64,000 bases of DNA. It comes from Streptomyces qinzhouensis (GTDB lineage: Bacteria; Actinomycetota; Actinomycetes; Streptomycetales; Streptomycetaceae). The position numbers were made by a program, and so were the translations under genes. A model generated the notes under the pieces. That model worked only from the letters and a program-made list of their open reading frames with translations. It was not told the origin of the DNA and did not search any database. The DNA lies in the NCBI RefSeq assembly GCF_007856155.1, contig NZ_CP042266.1, positions 6,262,001 to 6,326,000 on the forward strand, read 5' to 3'. Numbering within the stretch: position 1 is the stretch's first letter; each line of letters opens with the position of its first letter. Shown here piece by piece: positions 24,890 to 34,685 of the stretch.

Positions 24890-25396
24890 GTGACCGAGGA
24901 GGAGTTCGCGGACTTCTACACCCGCTCCGTTCACCGCCTCACCGGCCAGCTCTATGTGATGACCGGCGACTTCCACGAGGCGCAGGACGTGGTGCAGGAG
25001 GCCTTCGTCCGGGCCTGGGGGCACCGCCGCCGGCTGGAGCAGGACCTCGGCCCGGAGGCCTGGGTCAGGACCGTCGCCCGGCGGCTCGCGGTGAGCCGGT
25101 GGCGGCGGATGGTCAGGGGCCGGCGCGCCTGGCGGCGGCGCGGCGATCCGGAGGTCAGCGAGGGCCCGGACCCCGGAGCGGTCGATCTGGAACGGGCGCT
25201 GCGCGGTATGCCCGCCCGGCAGCGGCAGTGCGCCGCGCTCTACTACGTCTGCGATCTTCCGGTGGAACAGATCGCCGCCGAGACCCGGCTGTCCACGGGG
25301 ACCGTGAAGACCCACCTCTTCAGGGCACGCGCCGGACTCGCCGGTCTGCTCGACCAGCAGGGCCGAGTACGGACGACGGACGGGGGACGGCTGTGA
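24890..25396 (+). CDS. RNA polymerase sigma factor, SigE-like ECF family
   Basis: A 168-residue ECF sigma factor. Region 2: DFYTRSVHRLTGQLYVMTGD then AQDVVQEAFVRAWGHRRRL (about residues 8-50). Region 4: LPVEQIAAETRLSTGTVKTH at about residues 124-143, followed by LFRARAGL. No extra domain. A GTG start with GAGGAG about ten bases upstream. It overlaps the next gene by 4 nt (GTGA), so the two products are made together. Confidence 0.92.
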   Translation: MTEEEFADFYTRSVHRLTGQLYVMTGDFHEAQDVVQEAFVRAWGHRRRLEQDLGPEAWVRTVARRLAVSRWRRMVRGRRAWRRRGDPEVSEGPDPGAVDLERALRGMPARQRQCAALYYVCDLPVEQIAAETRLSTGTVKTHLFRARAGLAGLLDQQGRVRTTDGGRL

Positions 25397-25818
25397 CGAC
25401 CGACCATGACGAGCTGGTGGCGGACCGGCTGCGGACCGCCGCCGACCGGGCCGCCGGGCGGGTGCGGCCCGTCGGCGCGAGCGTGATCGCCGGCCGGGCG
25501 CGCGCCCGGGGGCGGCGCCGGGTGCTGGCCGTGACGGGGGCGGGGGTGCTGGGTACGGCGGCGACGCTGGTGGCGCTGGCCTTCACCGGCGGCGGGGCGG
25601 GGACGGTACCCGCGCCGGTGACACCCGCCGGTCCGTCCGGTGGTACGACGGCCCCGGCCGTCTCCCGGCCGCTGCTCACGATGCCCCCGGCCGCGACGAA
25701 GGGCCCGGCGGCCACCGCGGCCGTCCGGGGAGCCGATGCCCGGCGGAGCCCGCTCCCCGCTGACCGGACGTCGCCGTCGGCGAGCCTGCCACCGGCCGGG
25801 ACGGCGACGGGCCGCTAG
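25393..25818 (+). CDS. Membrane protein coupled to the ECF sigma factor
   Basis: A 141-residue protein with a cytoplasmic N-terminal part of about 45 residues (MTTDHDELVADRLRTAADRA), one membrane helix (RRVLAVTGAGVLGTAATLVALAF, about residues 45-66) and a Pro/Thr/Ser-rich outer tail. It is co-translated with the sigma factor. It has no zinc-binding HxxxCxxC motif, so it is at most an atypical anti-sigma factor (inference). Its TAG stop shares CTAG with the stop of the convergent decarboxylase. Confidence 0.75.
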   Translation: MTTDHDELVADRLRTAADRAAGRVRPVGASVIAGRARARGRRRVLAVTGAGVLGTAATLVALAFTGGGAGTVPAPVTPAGPSGGTTAPAVSRPLLTMPPAATKGPAATAAVRGADARRSPLPADRTSPSASLPPAGTATGR

Positions 25819-27284
25819 GGCGTCTCCTTCGGATCTTGCCGGGCGCGACGGAGTTCGTGGAGCAGGACATCGATGTCCGACGGGGTGGTCCGGTGGTTGG
25901 TGATGCAGGCGCGCAGCACCGGCTCGCCCAGGACCCGGGTGGTGGAGATCCAGACCCGCCCGCCGGCCGTGAGGCGGGCGGCGATCTCGGAAACGGACGA
26001 ACGGGTGGCGTTCCTCGGGGGGCGGAAGCAGACGACCGGCAGTTCGGTGTCGTTGACGAGCTGCCAGCCGTCCTCGGCGAGCCGGCGGCGGAGCAGTCGG
26101 CCGAGCCGGACATCGCGTTCGAACTGGCGGGCGTAGCCGTCGCGGCCGTGGACGGCGAGGGTGAGGAAGAGCTTCAGGCCGGTGAACCGGCGTGACCACT
26201 GGAGGGAGTAGGTGTACGGGTCTTCCGTGAGCTCGGTCGCGGCGGGCATATAGGCGGTGTCGACACGGAACGTCTCGTGCAGTTGTGCCCGGTGTCGGCA
26301 GAGGAACATGCCCGCCCCCATCGGGACCGAGAACCATTTGTGGGCGTCGACGGTGATGGAATCGGCGCGTTCGATGCCCGAGAGCAGCGGGGCCAGCCGG
26401 GGGGACAGGGCCACGGCGCCCGCCCATGCGGCGTCGGCGTGCAGATGCAGCCCCTGTTCGGCGCAGATATCGGCGATGCCGGGCAGCGGGTCGACGGCGC
26501 CGGCGCCGGTGGTGCCCGCGGTCGCCACCACCAGAAAGGGAACCCGGCCCGCCGCTCGGTCCTCGTCGATCGCGGCGCGCAGGGCGGCGGTGTCCATGGT
26601 GAGCGCGGGGGTGACGGGGACGAGACGGACGGCCGCCCGGCCGAGGCCGCAGCCGTGGGCGATCTTCAGCCAGGCCAGATGGCTCTCCTCGGAGGCGTAC
26701 AGGACGGGCTGCCCGGGCAGGGCGCGGACACCGTGCTCCGGATACGCGGGGAAGGTCCGGGTCAGGGCGAGGAGTACGGCCGTGTGGTTCGCCTCGGCGC
26801 CGCCGCTGGTGAAGGAGCCCGCGATCGCGTCGCGCGGCAGGCCCAGTACTCCGCCGACGAACCGCAGCAGATGCTGTTCGATCTCGACGGCGGCGGGCGC
26901 ATGGCTCCAGACCGCCAGCTGGGGGTTGATGGCCGCGGCCAGCGCGTCGCCGATGACTCCGGCGAACGCCGGAGCCGGGTTGAAGAGGCCGAAGTAGGTG
27001 GGGGACGAGGTGTGCACGGTCCAGTCCCGCAGCATGGTCGTGACCTCGTCCAGTACCTGCCCGAGCTCCCGGGGCGCGGTGAATCCGTATCCCTTCAGTC
27101 GCTCCCGGATCTCGGCCGGTGCTGCCTCGTCGGGGCCGAGTGCCCGGTTGCGCGCCGCCGCGAGATGCTCTTCGACGCTCCGCTCCAGGGTCCGCCACGC
27201 CCGCGCCCGGACCTCGGTGTCGAGATCCAGAGCGCTCTCTTCCCGGCCGAAGGCGCCGTCACCGGCGCTGGATTCTTCGCTCAT
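25815..27284 (-). CDS. PLP-dependent decarboxylase (aromatic amino acid/glutamate type)
   Basis: A 489-residue group II decarboxylase. The PLP lysine is in SITVDAHKWFSVPMGAGMF at about residue 305; the substrate-side block is GSFTSGGAEANHTAVLLAL at about residue 140, and HADAAWAGAVAL precedes the lysine. It probably acts on an aromatic amino acid or a relative (family knowledge); the exact substrate cannot be read. The start is the ATG at 27284 (MSEESSAGDG); the frame is open to 27467 but that part is Gly/Pro-rich and non-coding in style. The stop overlaps that of the sigma partner within CTAG. Confidence 0.88.
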   Translation of the reverse strand: MSEESSAGDGAFGREESALDLDTEVRARAWRTLERSVEEHLAAARNRALGPDEAAPAEIRERLKGYGFTAPRELGQVLDEVTTMLRDWTVHTSSPTYFGLFNPAPAFAGVIGDALAAAINPQLAVWSHAPAAVEIEQHLLRFVGGVLGLPRDAIAGSFTSGGAEANHTAVLLALTRTFPAYPEHGVRALPGQPVLYASEESHLAWLKIAHGCGLGRAAVRLVPVTPALTMDTAALRAAIDEDRAAGRVPFLVVATAGTTGAGAVDPLPGIADICAEQGLHLHADAAWAGAVALSPRLAPLLSGIERADSITVDAHKWFSVPMGAGMFLCRHRAQLHETFRVDTAYMPAATELTEDPYTYSLQWSRRFTGLKLFLTLAVHGRDGYARQFERDVRLGRLLRRRLAEDGWQLVNDTELPVVCFRPPRNATRSSVSEIAARLTAGGRVWISTTRVLGEPVLRACITNHRTTPSDIDVLLHELRRARQDPKETP

Positions 27285-27537
27285 GGCGCGGACGCTAACC
27301 GCACGGGCCCCGGTCCGGCTGGCGGTATTCGGACAGTGCGCTGGGCCGGCGTCCGGACCGCTTGATGCGCGCCCCGGACCTCCCGGACCTCCCGGACCTC
27401 CCGGACCGGCGGCCTCCGGGCCGGGCCGCGGCAGATCGCCGGGACGGAATTCGGTGATCCGGCTCACACCATGTCAACCTACCGGTGACGAACAGGCGTA
27501 TGGGCGGTGAGTACCATCCGACCGTGCGAGGAGCCCG

Positions 27538-28812
27538 ATGGCCGACCCGACCCTGACCGACGCCCGACCGCCCGCCGCCGGTCCGCTGCCGGTGCCTCCA
27601 CCCCGCGGCGGTGCCATGGCCCGCCGGAACGCCGCCGGGTCCGGGAGCGGGTCCGGGCGGGCCCGCCGCGATGCTCCGGCGCCGTCCGCGGTCCACCACT
27701 GGGACGCCCGCCGCGCCGTCGCGCCCGTGCTCGCGGTCGGCGCACTGAACTCGCTGGTCCATCTGTTCGTCCTGGCCACGATGCTGCCGTCCGGCTGGTC
27801 CCTGCGGGACCGGCTGCTCTCCTGGGACGCCGCCCTCTATACCGACATAGCGACCGAGGGCTATCCGCCGGGTCTCAGCTACGGCGACGACGGCGAGCCG
27901 ACCGGCAACAACCTCGCCTTCTTCCCCCTCTACCCGCTGCTGATACGGGCCGTGCACGGACTCACCGGCCTCGACGCGGGCGGGGTCGCCATAGCGGTGG
28001 CCCATCTCAGCCTGCTGGGCGCGCTGTTCGCCGTACACGCGCTGCTGACCCGGCTGTACGGGCCGCGGACCGCGCTCGCCGGGATCGTGCTGCTCGCCGG
28101 GGCGCAGCCGATGGCCGTCACCTTCCTCATGGGGTACAGCGAATCCCTGTTCCTCGCCCTCGCGGCGGCGGCGCTGCTGGCCGCGCACCGGGAGGCCTGG
28201 CTGACCGCCGGGGTGTTCGGACTGCTGGCGGGGCTCACCAGGCCCGCCGCGTTCGCGGTCGCGGTGGCGCTCGCGGTGGCCGCCGTCCTGGCGATGCGGC
28301 GCCCCTCGACGGTCTCGGCGCGCCCCCTGGCCGCCGTCGCCCTGGCGTGCGCCGGGACCCCCGCCTATCTGCTCTGGGTGGGCTGGCGGTCCGGGCAGTT
28401 GAACGCCTGGTTCGTGATCCAGGAAGCCGGCTGGGGGACCCGCTGGGACAACGGCGCCGCCTTCTTCTCCTTCCTGGGGTACGCCTGGGAGCACGGCGAC
28501 GGCTGGGTGCCCGTGAGTACGGCCGTCCTGCTGCTCGCCGCCGTCGGCGCGACGGCGGTGGCCTGGCGGCGGGGCACCTGGCCGCCGCTGCTGGTCTACG
28601 GGACGGTGATGGTGGTCCTGACCCTGGGGCAGAGCAACTACTACCACTCCAAACTGCGGCTGCTGGTGCCCGCGCTGGTGTTCCTGCTGCCGTTGGCGGT
28701 GGCGCTGGGCCGGGCCCGTACCCGTACCGCAGTCGCCGTCCTGACCGCCGCCACACTCTTCGGCAGCTGGTACGGCGCCCATATGCTCACGGTCTGGCGG
28801 TACGCGATCTGA
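27538..28812 (+). CDS. Mannosyltransferase family integral membrane protein (PIG-V-like)
   Basis: A 424-residue polytopic membrane protein. The first outer loop has LLSWDAALYTDIATEGYPPG at about residues 97-116, a WDA motif typical of PIG-V-like GT-C mannosyltransferases, followed by LAFFPLYPLLIRAV. About ten helices follow. The N-terminal 55 residues are Pro/Arg-rich and disordered. It probably moves mannose or a related sugar from a lipid carrier onto a cell-surface acceptor (inference). The ATG has only a weak ribosome site (GAGGAGCCCG). It stands alone. Confidence 0.8.
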   Translation: MADPTLTDARPPAAGPLPVPPPRGGAMARRNAAGSGSGSGRARRDAPAPSAVHHWDARRAVAPVLAVGALNSLVHLFVLATMLPSGWSLRDRLLSWDAALYTDIATEGYPPGLSYGDDGEPTGNNLAFFPLYPLLIRAVHGLTGLDAGGVAIAVAHLSLLGALFAVHALLTRLYGPRTALAGIVLLAGAQPMAVTFLMGYSESLFLALAAAALLAAHREAWLTAGVFGLLAGLTRPAAFAVAVALAVAAVLAMRRPSTVSARPLAAVALACAGTPAYLLWVGWRSGQLNAWFVIQEAGWGTRWDNGAAFFSFLGYAWEHGDGWVPVSTAVLLLAAVGATAVAWRRGTWPPLLVYGTVMVVLTLGQSNYYHSKLRLLVPALVFLLPLAVALGRARTRTAVAVLTAATLFGSWYGAHMLTVWRYAI

Positions 28813-29096
28813 GCTCCGGCCCCGCCCGGCTGCCGTCCCGCGCACGCCCGCCCCGCGCCCGTCGCCGGGACGGGAACGGGCCGACCGCCGGTTCCTGTTG
28901 ATCGCCCACCCGCTCAAACGCCCGCGCGGACGGCCCCCGTCGGGAATGATGTCCCCGGTACCTCTCGCACACCTGTACCTCCCGCGCCTCCCCGTACCGA
29001 CCGGCACCACGGCACAACCCGGTAGAACAGGGCCCCGACAGCGACGACGGGCACCCCTCGACGGCGTCACCCCACGACGGCACCCAGAGGAGAACC

Positions 29097-29903
29097 ATGA
29101 CCACCACCCCCCGCCGGCCCCGCCGCGCCCCGCTCCCGGCCCGCGCGGCCGCCCCCGCCGCACTCGTCTGCGGACTCGCCCTGGTGCTCGGGACCGCGCA
29201 GCCGGCCGCCGCGCACGCCGGGGTGAGCGCCTCCGAACCGCGCGCCCTCGCCCGGAACGTCACCGTGACCTTCACCTCCGAAGCCGAATCGGCGAAGGCG
29301 GGCATCGCCAAGCTCCAGATCGGGCTGCCGGAGGGCCTGTCACCCGCCGCCGTACGCCTCACGAAGGCCCCCAAGGGCTGGCAGTTCACCCACTCCCCGG
29401 GCGGTTACACCATCGCCGGGCCCCCGCTGGCCACCGGCAAGGACGCCGTGCACAGCATCGCCGTCCAGCAGCTTCCCGACGCGAAGCAGCTGGTGTTCAG
29501 GGTCGTGGAGACCTACGGGGACGGCCAGGTCTCCCGCTGGATAGAGGAGCCGGGCGCGGGCGGGACCTCGGAGAACCCGGCACCGGTCCTGAAGCTGAAG
29601 CCCAAGGCGCCCGACGCGGTCAAGGTCCCCATCGACCCGGCCCTGGTGCCGACGGGCACACCGTCCGCCGCGCCGAAGCCCTCGGCCCCGGCCGGGGCGC
29701 CCACCGCCACGGCGTCGCCGTTCCCCTCCGGCGTCCCCACCGACGGCGGTGGTCCGACCGCGGTCGCGGTGAACAAGGAGACCGCGGAGACCGGGGACGA
29801 CGACAACGGATACGGGCCGCTGATCGGGGGAGCGGCCGCGGCCGCACTGCTGCTGGCGGCCGGGCTCGTGGTGTACCGCCGGCGCCGCTCGTCCGGCGAC
29901 TGA
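29097..29903 (+). CDS. YcnI-like copper protein (DUF1775), secreted and anchored
   Basis: A 268-residue protein with a signal peptide ending AAAHAGVSASEP. The mature N-terminal His (AHAGV) is the copper-binding residue of YcnI/DUF1775 proteins. The domain continues with LQIGLPEGLSPAAVRLTKAP and KGWQFTHSPGGYTIAG. A Pro/Ser/Ala-rich linker leads to one membrane helix (GPLIGGAAAAALLLAAGLVV) and a basic YRRRR tail, so it sits on the outer face of the membrane. It has an AGGAGAACC ribosome site. Usual partners (copper chaperone, CopD) are not next to it. Confidence 0.87.
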   Translation: MTTTPRRPRRAPLPARAAAPAALVCGLALVLGTAQPAAAHAGVSASEPRALARNVTVTFTSEAESAKAGIAKLQIGLPEGLSPAAVRLTKAPKGWQFTHSPGGYTIAGPPLATGKDAVHSIAVQQLPDAKQLVFRVVETYGDGQVSRWIEEPGAGGTSENPAPVLKLKPKAPDAVKVPIDPALVPTGTPSAAPKPSAPAGAPTATASPFPSGVPTDGGGPTAVAVNKETAETGDDDNGYGPLIGGAAAAALLLAAGLVVYRRRRSSGD

Positions 29904-29956
29904 CCGGGCCCGGTCCGGCCTGATCCGGCCCCACCCGGCCCGGCGAAAGGGCGGTC

Positions 29957-32686
29957 CTACCGCCCGGCCAGGGGCTGTTCCGTCCAGATGACCTTGCCGC
30001 CCGGCGTGTAGCGGGTGCCCCAGCGGTCGGCGAACTGGGCCACCAGGAACAGCCCCCGGCCGCCCTCGTCCGTGCTCGCCGCCTGGCGCAGATGCGGCGA
30101 GGTGCTGCTGTGGTCGGAGACCTCGCAGATCAGGGCGCGGTCGCGGATGAGCCGTACCCGGATCGGCCCCACCGCGTACCGGATGGCGTTGGTGACCAGC
30201 TCACTGAGGATCAGCTCGGTGGTGAACGCCTCGTCCTCCAGGTCCCACTCCTTCAGGGTGCCCGCTACCCGGGCCCGTACCTCGCCGACCGCCGAGGGGT
30301 CGGACGGGACGTCCCACTCGGCCACCCGCGAGGCGTCGAGGACCTTCGTCCGTCCCACCAGCAGGGCGATATCGTCCCGCGGATTCTCCGGCAGCAGGGC
30401 GCGCAGCACCGCCTCGCACGTCTCGTCCGGTGTCCGGCCGCCGTGGCCGGAGAGCGTGGAGCGCAGCAGCATCAGACCGTCGTCCATGTCCCGGTCGCGG
30501 TCCTCGACCAGACCGTCGGTGTACAGCACCAGAGTGGTGCCCTCGGGGAGCCGCAGCTCCAGCGTCTCGAACGGCATCCCGCCCAGGCCCAGCGGCGGCC
30601 CGCCGGGTACGTTCGCGAACGCGGCCGTACCGTCCGGATGGACGATCACGGGCTGGACATGGCCGGCCCGGGCCATCGTGCACACCCCGGTCGCCGGATC
30701 GTAGATCGCGATCAGACAGGTGGCGCCGGTGACGCCCGCCTCCGCCGCGGCCTCAGCCTCGCTGTCCTCCTGGTCGATCCTGACCACCAGCTCGTCCAGA
30801 TGCCACAGCAGTTCGTCCGGCGGCAGGTCGAGGGTGGAGAAGTTGTGTACGGCCGTCCGCAGCCGGCCCATGGTCGCGGCGGCGTGCAGCCCGTGGCCGA
30901 CGACATCCCCGACCACCAGGGCCACCCGGGAGCCGGGCAGTGCGATGATGTCGAACCAGTCGCCGCCGACCCCGCCGAGCCCGCCCAGGCCCGCCTGCGC
31001 CGGACGGTAGCGGAACGCCGTCTCCAGCGCGCTCTGCTCCGGCAGCCCGCGCGGCAGCAGACTGCGCTGGAGGGTCACCGCCATCGTGTGCTCGCGGGAG
31101 TAGCGGCGGGCGTTGTCGACGCTGACCGCGGCCCGCGCCACCAGCTCCTCCGCCAGGGACCGATCCTCCTCGTCAAAGGGCTCCGGCCGGTCGGAGCGCC
31201 AGAACATCGCCACCCCGAGGATCGCGCCGCGGGCCCGCAGCGGTACCGCGATCATCGAATGGAAACCGGCCTCCACCAGCCTGCGGGCCCGTCCCTGGGA
31301 CTGCTGCTCCCAGCCGGTGTACGCGGCCAGATCGGGTTCGAGTACGCCCTCGCCCTTGCCCAGGCCCGCACCCATGGGGGTATCCGGCAGAAAGCGGATC
31401 GTCGTCCCCAGCGCGAACAGCGCGGTGTCGTTCCGCGGCCCGCTGTACGCGGTCCGGCGCATATCGGCGCCCGCGCCCGTGACCGTCGGCTCCTCGCCGC
31501 GCAGCACCGTCTCCACCAGATCGACCGTCGCGTAGTCGGCGAACCGGGCGGCGGCGAACTCGGCCAGCTCCTCGCAGGTGCGGACCACATCGAGGGTGGT
31601 GCCGATCTTCTCGCCCGCGTCGTACAGCAGCCGCAGCCGCTGCTGGGCCACGTCGACCCGGCCGCTGAGCGCCGCCAGCTCGGTGGTGTCGCGGATGGTG
31701 GCGACCGTACCGGGGGGTCCGCCGTCCTGGTCGGTGGCCCGCTGGTTCACCGCCAGCAGCCGCCGGCCCACCCGGTAGACCTCGTCACTGGCGATCCGGC
31801 CCGACGACAGCAGCCGGGCGGTATGCGGGTCGAGGTCCAGCTCGTCGACCGTACGGCCCTCGACCTCGGCGGGCAGCCCCAGCAGCCGGCGCGCCTCGTC
31901 GTTGACGAGCAGCAGCCGCCGGTCGCCGTCCAGGATCAGCACGCCCTCCCGCACGGCGTGCAGGACGGCATCGTGGTGTTCGTACATCCGGGTCATCTCC
32001 TCGGGACCCAGTCCATGGGTCTGACGCCGCAGTCGCCCGGTCACCAGGGCCGTGCCGACGGTGGCGAGCAGCAGTACGCCCCCGGCCACCCCGAACAGCA
32101 GCGGGAACTGCTCCTCGACGACCCCGCTCACACGTTCCAGTGTCACGCCTGCCGACACCAGACCGATGACCGAGCCGTCGGCGCCGTGCACCGGCACCGT
32201 GGCCTGCACCAGCGGTCCCAGTGGCCCGCCCACCTGCTCCTCGACCACCCCGCCGTGCAGTGCGGGCGCGGTCTCGCCGTGGAACTGCTTGCCGATGAGA
32301 CCGGGCTCGGGGGCGGTGAGCCGCTTGCCCCCGGGGTCCAGCACCACGACGAAGTCCACCCCCGACAGCTTGCGGGCCGTCTCGGCCCGGGGCTGGAGGG
32401 CCGCCGTCGGATCCGGGCTCTTCAGCGCCGCCTCGATACCGGGGGCGTTCGCGAAGGTCTCGGCCACCGCGAGGGAACGGCGGGTGGCCTCCCGCTCGCT
32501 GTCCGAATGCGACTGGAGGACGAGCGCCACCATCCCCGCGGCCACCAGCAGGATCACGATGACGACCTGGAGGAGGAAGACCTGGCCCGCGACGCTGCGC
32601 ATATCGAGCGGTACCGGCGCCCGGCGGGTGCGCGGGCGCCGAGGCGTGCGCTGGCGGCGGGGCGGGCGACCGGAGCGTGCGGTCAT
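29957..32686 (-). CDS. SpoIIE-type PP2C phosphatase with sensor, PAS, GAF and ATPase domains
   Basis: A 909-residue membrane sensor. Order: basic N-terminus, helix at about 34-57, outer sensor domain of the DcuS/CitA kind (SGVDFVVVLDPGGKRLTAP), second helix at about 195-215, PAS at 235-330 (VREGVLILDGDRRLLLVND), GAF at 350-510, PP2C/SpoIIE at 535-745 (GGDWFDIIALPGSRVALVVG, DDIALLVG) and an RsbW-like ATPase at 775-905 (ILSELVTNAIRYA, EGGRGLFLVAQFADRWG). It should switch anti-sigma antagonists by phosphorylation state. An RsbW-like protein alone is at 59.5 kb. Monocistronic; convergent with the YcnI gene. Confidence 0.93.
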   Translation of the reverse strand: MTARSGRPPRRQRTPRRPRTRRAPVPLDMRSVAGQVFLLQVVIVILLVAAGMVALVLQSHSDSEREATRRSLAVAETFANAPGIEAALKSPDPTAALQPRAETARKLSGVDFVVVLDPGGKRLTAPEPGLIGKQFHGETAPALHGGVVEEQVGGPLGPLVQATVPVHGADGSVIGLVSAGVTLERVSGVVEEQFPLLFGVAGGVLLLATVGTALVTGRLRRQTHGLGPEEMTRMYEHHDAVLHAVREGVLILDGDRRLLLVNDEARRLLGLPAEVEGRTVDELDLDPHTARLLSSGRIASDEVYRVGRRLLAVNQRATDQDGGPPGTVATIRDTTELAALSGRVDVAQQRLRLLYDAGEKIGTTLDVVRTCEELAEFAAARFADYATVDLVETVLRGEEPTVTGAGADMRRTAYSGPRNDTALFALGTTIRFLPDTPMGAGLGKGEGVLEPDLAAYTGWEQQSQGRARRLVEAGFHSMIAVPLRARGAILGVAMFWRSDRPEPFDEEDRSLAEELVARAAVSVDNARRYSREHTMAVTLQRSLLPRGLPEQSALETAFRYRPAQAGLGGLGGVGGDWFDIIALPGSRVALVVGDVVGHGLHAAATMGRLRTAVHNFSTLDLPPDELLWHLDELVVRIDQEDSEAEAAAEAGVTGATCLIAIYDPATGVCTMARAGHVQPVIVHPDGTAAFANVPGGPPLGLGGMPFETLELRLPEGTTLVLYTDGLVEDRDRDMDDGLMLLRSTLSGHGGRTPDETCEAVLRALLPENPRDDIALLVGRTKVLDASRVAEWDVPSDPSAVGEVRARVAGTLKEWDLEDEAFTTELILSELVTNAIRYAVGPIRVRLIRDRALICEVSDHSSTSPHLRQAASTDEGGRGLFLVAQFADRWGTRYTPGGKVIWTEQPLAGR

Positions 32687-32860
32687 GACCTCTTTCTACA
32701 CCCGTCGGATACGGCGGGCTATCCGCGCACGACAGAGCGCGCGGTGCGGTGGCGCGGGGCGTTCGGGGGCACCACGCGCATGACCCGGCGCACGCCGAAG
32801 GGACCGCACGCGGTGGTACGGCCCCGGGCCGTCGCGGGAGGGTTCCGGGCCTGCCCCGGC

Positions 32861-32887
32861 GCCCCGCGCGCCGGGCGCGCGCGGGGC
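32861..32887 (-). terminator. Hairpin after the spore pigment hydroxylase gene
   Basis: GCCCCGCGCGC (32861-32871) pairs perfectly with GCGCGCGGGGC (32877-32887), an 11-bp stem with a 5-base loop, starting 14 bases past the stop of the minus-strand FAD monooxygenase gene. Confidence 0.6.
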
Positions 32888-32900
32888 CCGGCACCCATGC

Positions 32901-34685
32901 TCAGACGCCCGACGGGCTCGGGTCCCCGGTCCGCCCCGGGTCCTCCGGGGCGGTGGGGGCCGCCGGGCGGGCGGCGCCGTCCAGCATCCGGGCCTCCTGG
33001 TCGGGGCTGCGGGTGTCCAGGCTCAGCACCGTGGTCAGTGCCTCGGCCACCGCCGCGCCCGGCGCGGGCAGCGGCCCTTCCGCCCGCCAGGCCACAAAAC
33101 CGTCCGGGCGCACCAGCAGCGCGCCCCCCGGCTCCACCCCGTGCGCCACCGACCAGTCCGCGCCCTCCTCCGGCACCAGATCGGCCTCCGGGCCGCGGCC
33201 GAAGGTGAGCACCTCCAGCGGCACCGACAGCCTGGCCGCGTCCTGGTGCGCCACCTCCCGCCAGACCGACCCCTCGGCGCACAGCAGCACCGGGACCCGC
33301 TCGTAGAGGTCGATCGTCGAGATCCGCTCGCCCGCGCGGGTGACCCACAGATGCGGCGCCCGGGTGCCCGGCGCGCCCGTGATCCGCATGGCGTCCGGGA
33401 CCACCGGCGCCTCGGGATCGGCGCCCGCGACCGCGCCGCGCGGATAGCCGTACCCCATCGCCACCGTCAGGACGTTGCCCCGGCGGGTGGTCGCCGAAGC
33501 CACCGGCGCGTAACCCGGATGGCTGTGCTCCGCCGAGCGGGCCGACGCCCGGACGCTGGTGGCCCGGGCCACCGGCAGCCGCTCGGCGCCGTAGCTCTCC
33601 AGCAGCCCCGGACCCGCCCAGCCCTTGAGGACCGCCGCCAGTTTCCACGCCAGGTTGTGCGCGTCCTGGATCCCGGTGTTGGAGCCGAAGGCGCCCGTGG
33701 GCGACATCTCGTGCGCCGAATCGCCCGCCAGGAACACCCGCCCCGACCCGTACCGCTCGGCGACCCGCTCCGCCGCGTGCCACGGCGCCTTCCCGGTGAT
33801 CTCCACATCCAGCCCGGGCACCCCGACCGCGGCCCTGATGTGGTCCCGGCACCGCTCGTCGGTGAACGCCTCCAGCGGCTCGCCGACCTCCGGGTGCCAG
33901 GGCGCGTGGAAGACCCACCGCTCGCGGTTGTTCACCGGCAGCAGCGCCCCGTCCGCGCCCGGGCTGGTCAGATAGCAGACGATGAACCGGCGGTCCCCGA
34001 CCACCTCCGCGAGCCCGTGCGAGGTGAACGTCATGCTCACGTTGTGGAACAGCTCGCCGTTGCCGCTCTGGCCGATGCCGAGCGCCTCCCGCACCGGGCT
34101 GCGCGGACCGTCCGCCGCGACCAGATAGTCGGCCCGTACGGTGAACCGCGCCCCGGTGGCCCGGTTCTCCACCAGCCCGGTCACCCCCTCCTCGTCCTGT
34201 TCGAACGAGTGCAGCTCATGGGAGAAGCGCAGATCGGCGCCGTACTCGCGGGAGCGGGCGTCGAGCACCGGCTCGATGTCGTTCTGGCTGCACAGACACC
34301 AGCCGCTCGGGCTGATCGCCCGGTGCCCGCCGCCCGGGTCGATCTCGCGGAACAGCCACTCCCCGTCGTCCCCCACCAGCGAGCGCGCCTGGAGAATTCC
34401 GTGGTTGTCCGCGAGGACCGCCGACGCCTCCCGGATCTCGGCCTCCACCCCGGCCACCCGGAACAGCTCCATCGTGCGCAGATTCATGCCCCGCCCGCGC
34501 GGATGCGCGGAGGTGCCCGAATGCTTCTCGACGAGCAGATGCGGAATGCCGTGGCGGCTGAGGAACAGGGAGCTGGACAGGCCCACCAGGGACCCGCCCA
34601 CGACAAGGACCGGGACCCGGAGCGCGGGGGCCCCGGGTTGCTGCGCTGCGGTTGCGGTCACGGAGTGCTTCACGGGCTCTTCCAT
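32901..34685 (-). CDS. whiE-ORFVIII: FAD-dependent hydroxylase of the spore pigment cluster
   Basis: A 594-residue aromatic hydroxylase of the PgaE/RdmE type. FAD motifs: VLVVGGSLVGLSSSLFLSRHG at about residue 25, the DG motif VAADGPRSPVREALG at about 195 and the GD motif FLAGDSAHEMSPTGAFGSN at about 325. A thioredoxin-like C-terminal domain ends it. In S. coelicolor whiE, ORFVIII encodes such a hydroxylase, divergent from ORFI, as here. It should oxygenate the polyketide. The start is set at the ATG at 34685 (MEEPVKHSV); a GTG four codons later and ATGs upstream to 34757 are possible. Confidence 0.9.
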   Translation of the reverse strand: MEEPVKHSVTATAAQQPGAPALRVPVLVVGGSLVGLSSSLFLSRHGIPHLLVEKHSGTSAHPRGRGMNLRTMELFRVAGVEAEIREASAVLADNHGILQARSLVGDDGEWLFREIDPGGGHRAISPSGWCLCSQNDIEPVLDARSREYGADLRFSHELHSFEQDEEGVTGLVENRATGARFTVRADYLVAADGPRSPVREALGIGQSGNGELFHNVSMTFTSHGLAEVVGDRRFIVCYLTSPGADGALLPVNNRERWVFHAPWHPEVGEPLEAFTDERCRDHIRAAVGVPGLDVEITGKAPWHAAERVAERYGSGRVFLAGDSAHEMSPTGAFGSNTGIQDAHNLAWKLAAVLKGWAGPGLLESYGAERLPVARATSVRASARSAEHSHPGYAPVASATTRRGNVLTVAMGYGYPRGAVAGADPEAPVVPDAMRITGAPGTRAPHLWVTRAGERISTIDLYERVPVLLCAEGSVWREVAHQDAARLSVPLEVLTFGRGPEADLVPEEGADWSVAHGVEPGGALLVRPDGFVAWRAEGPLPAPGAAVAEALTTVLSLDTRSPDQEARMLDGAARPAAPTAPEDPGRTGDPSPSGV

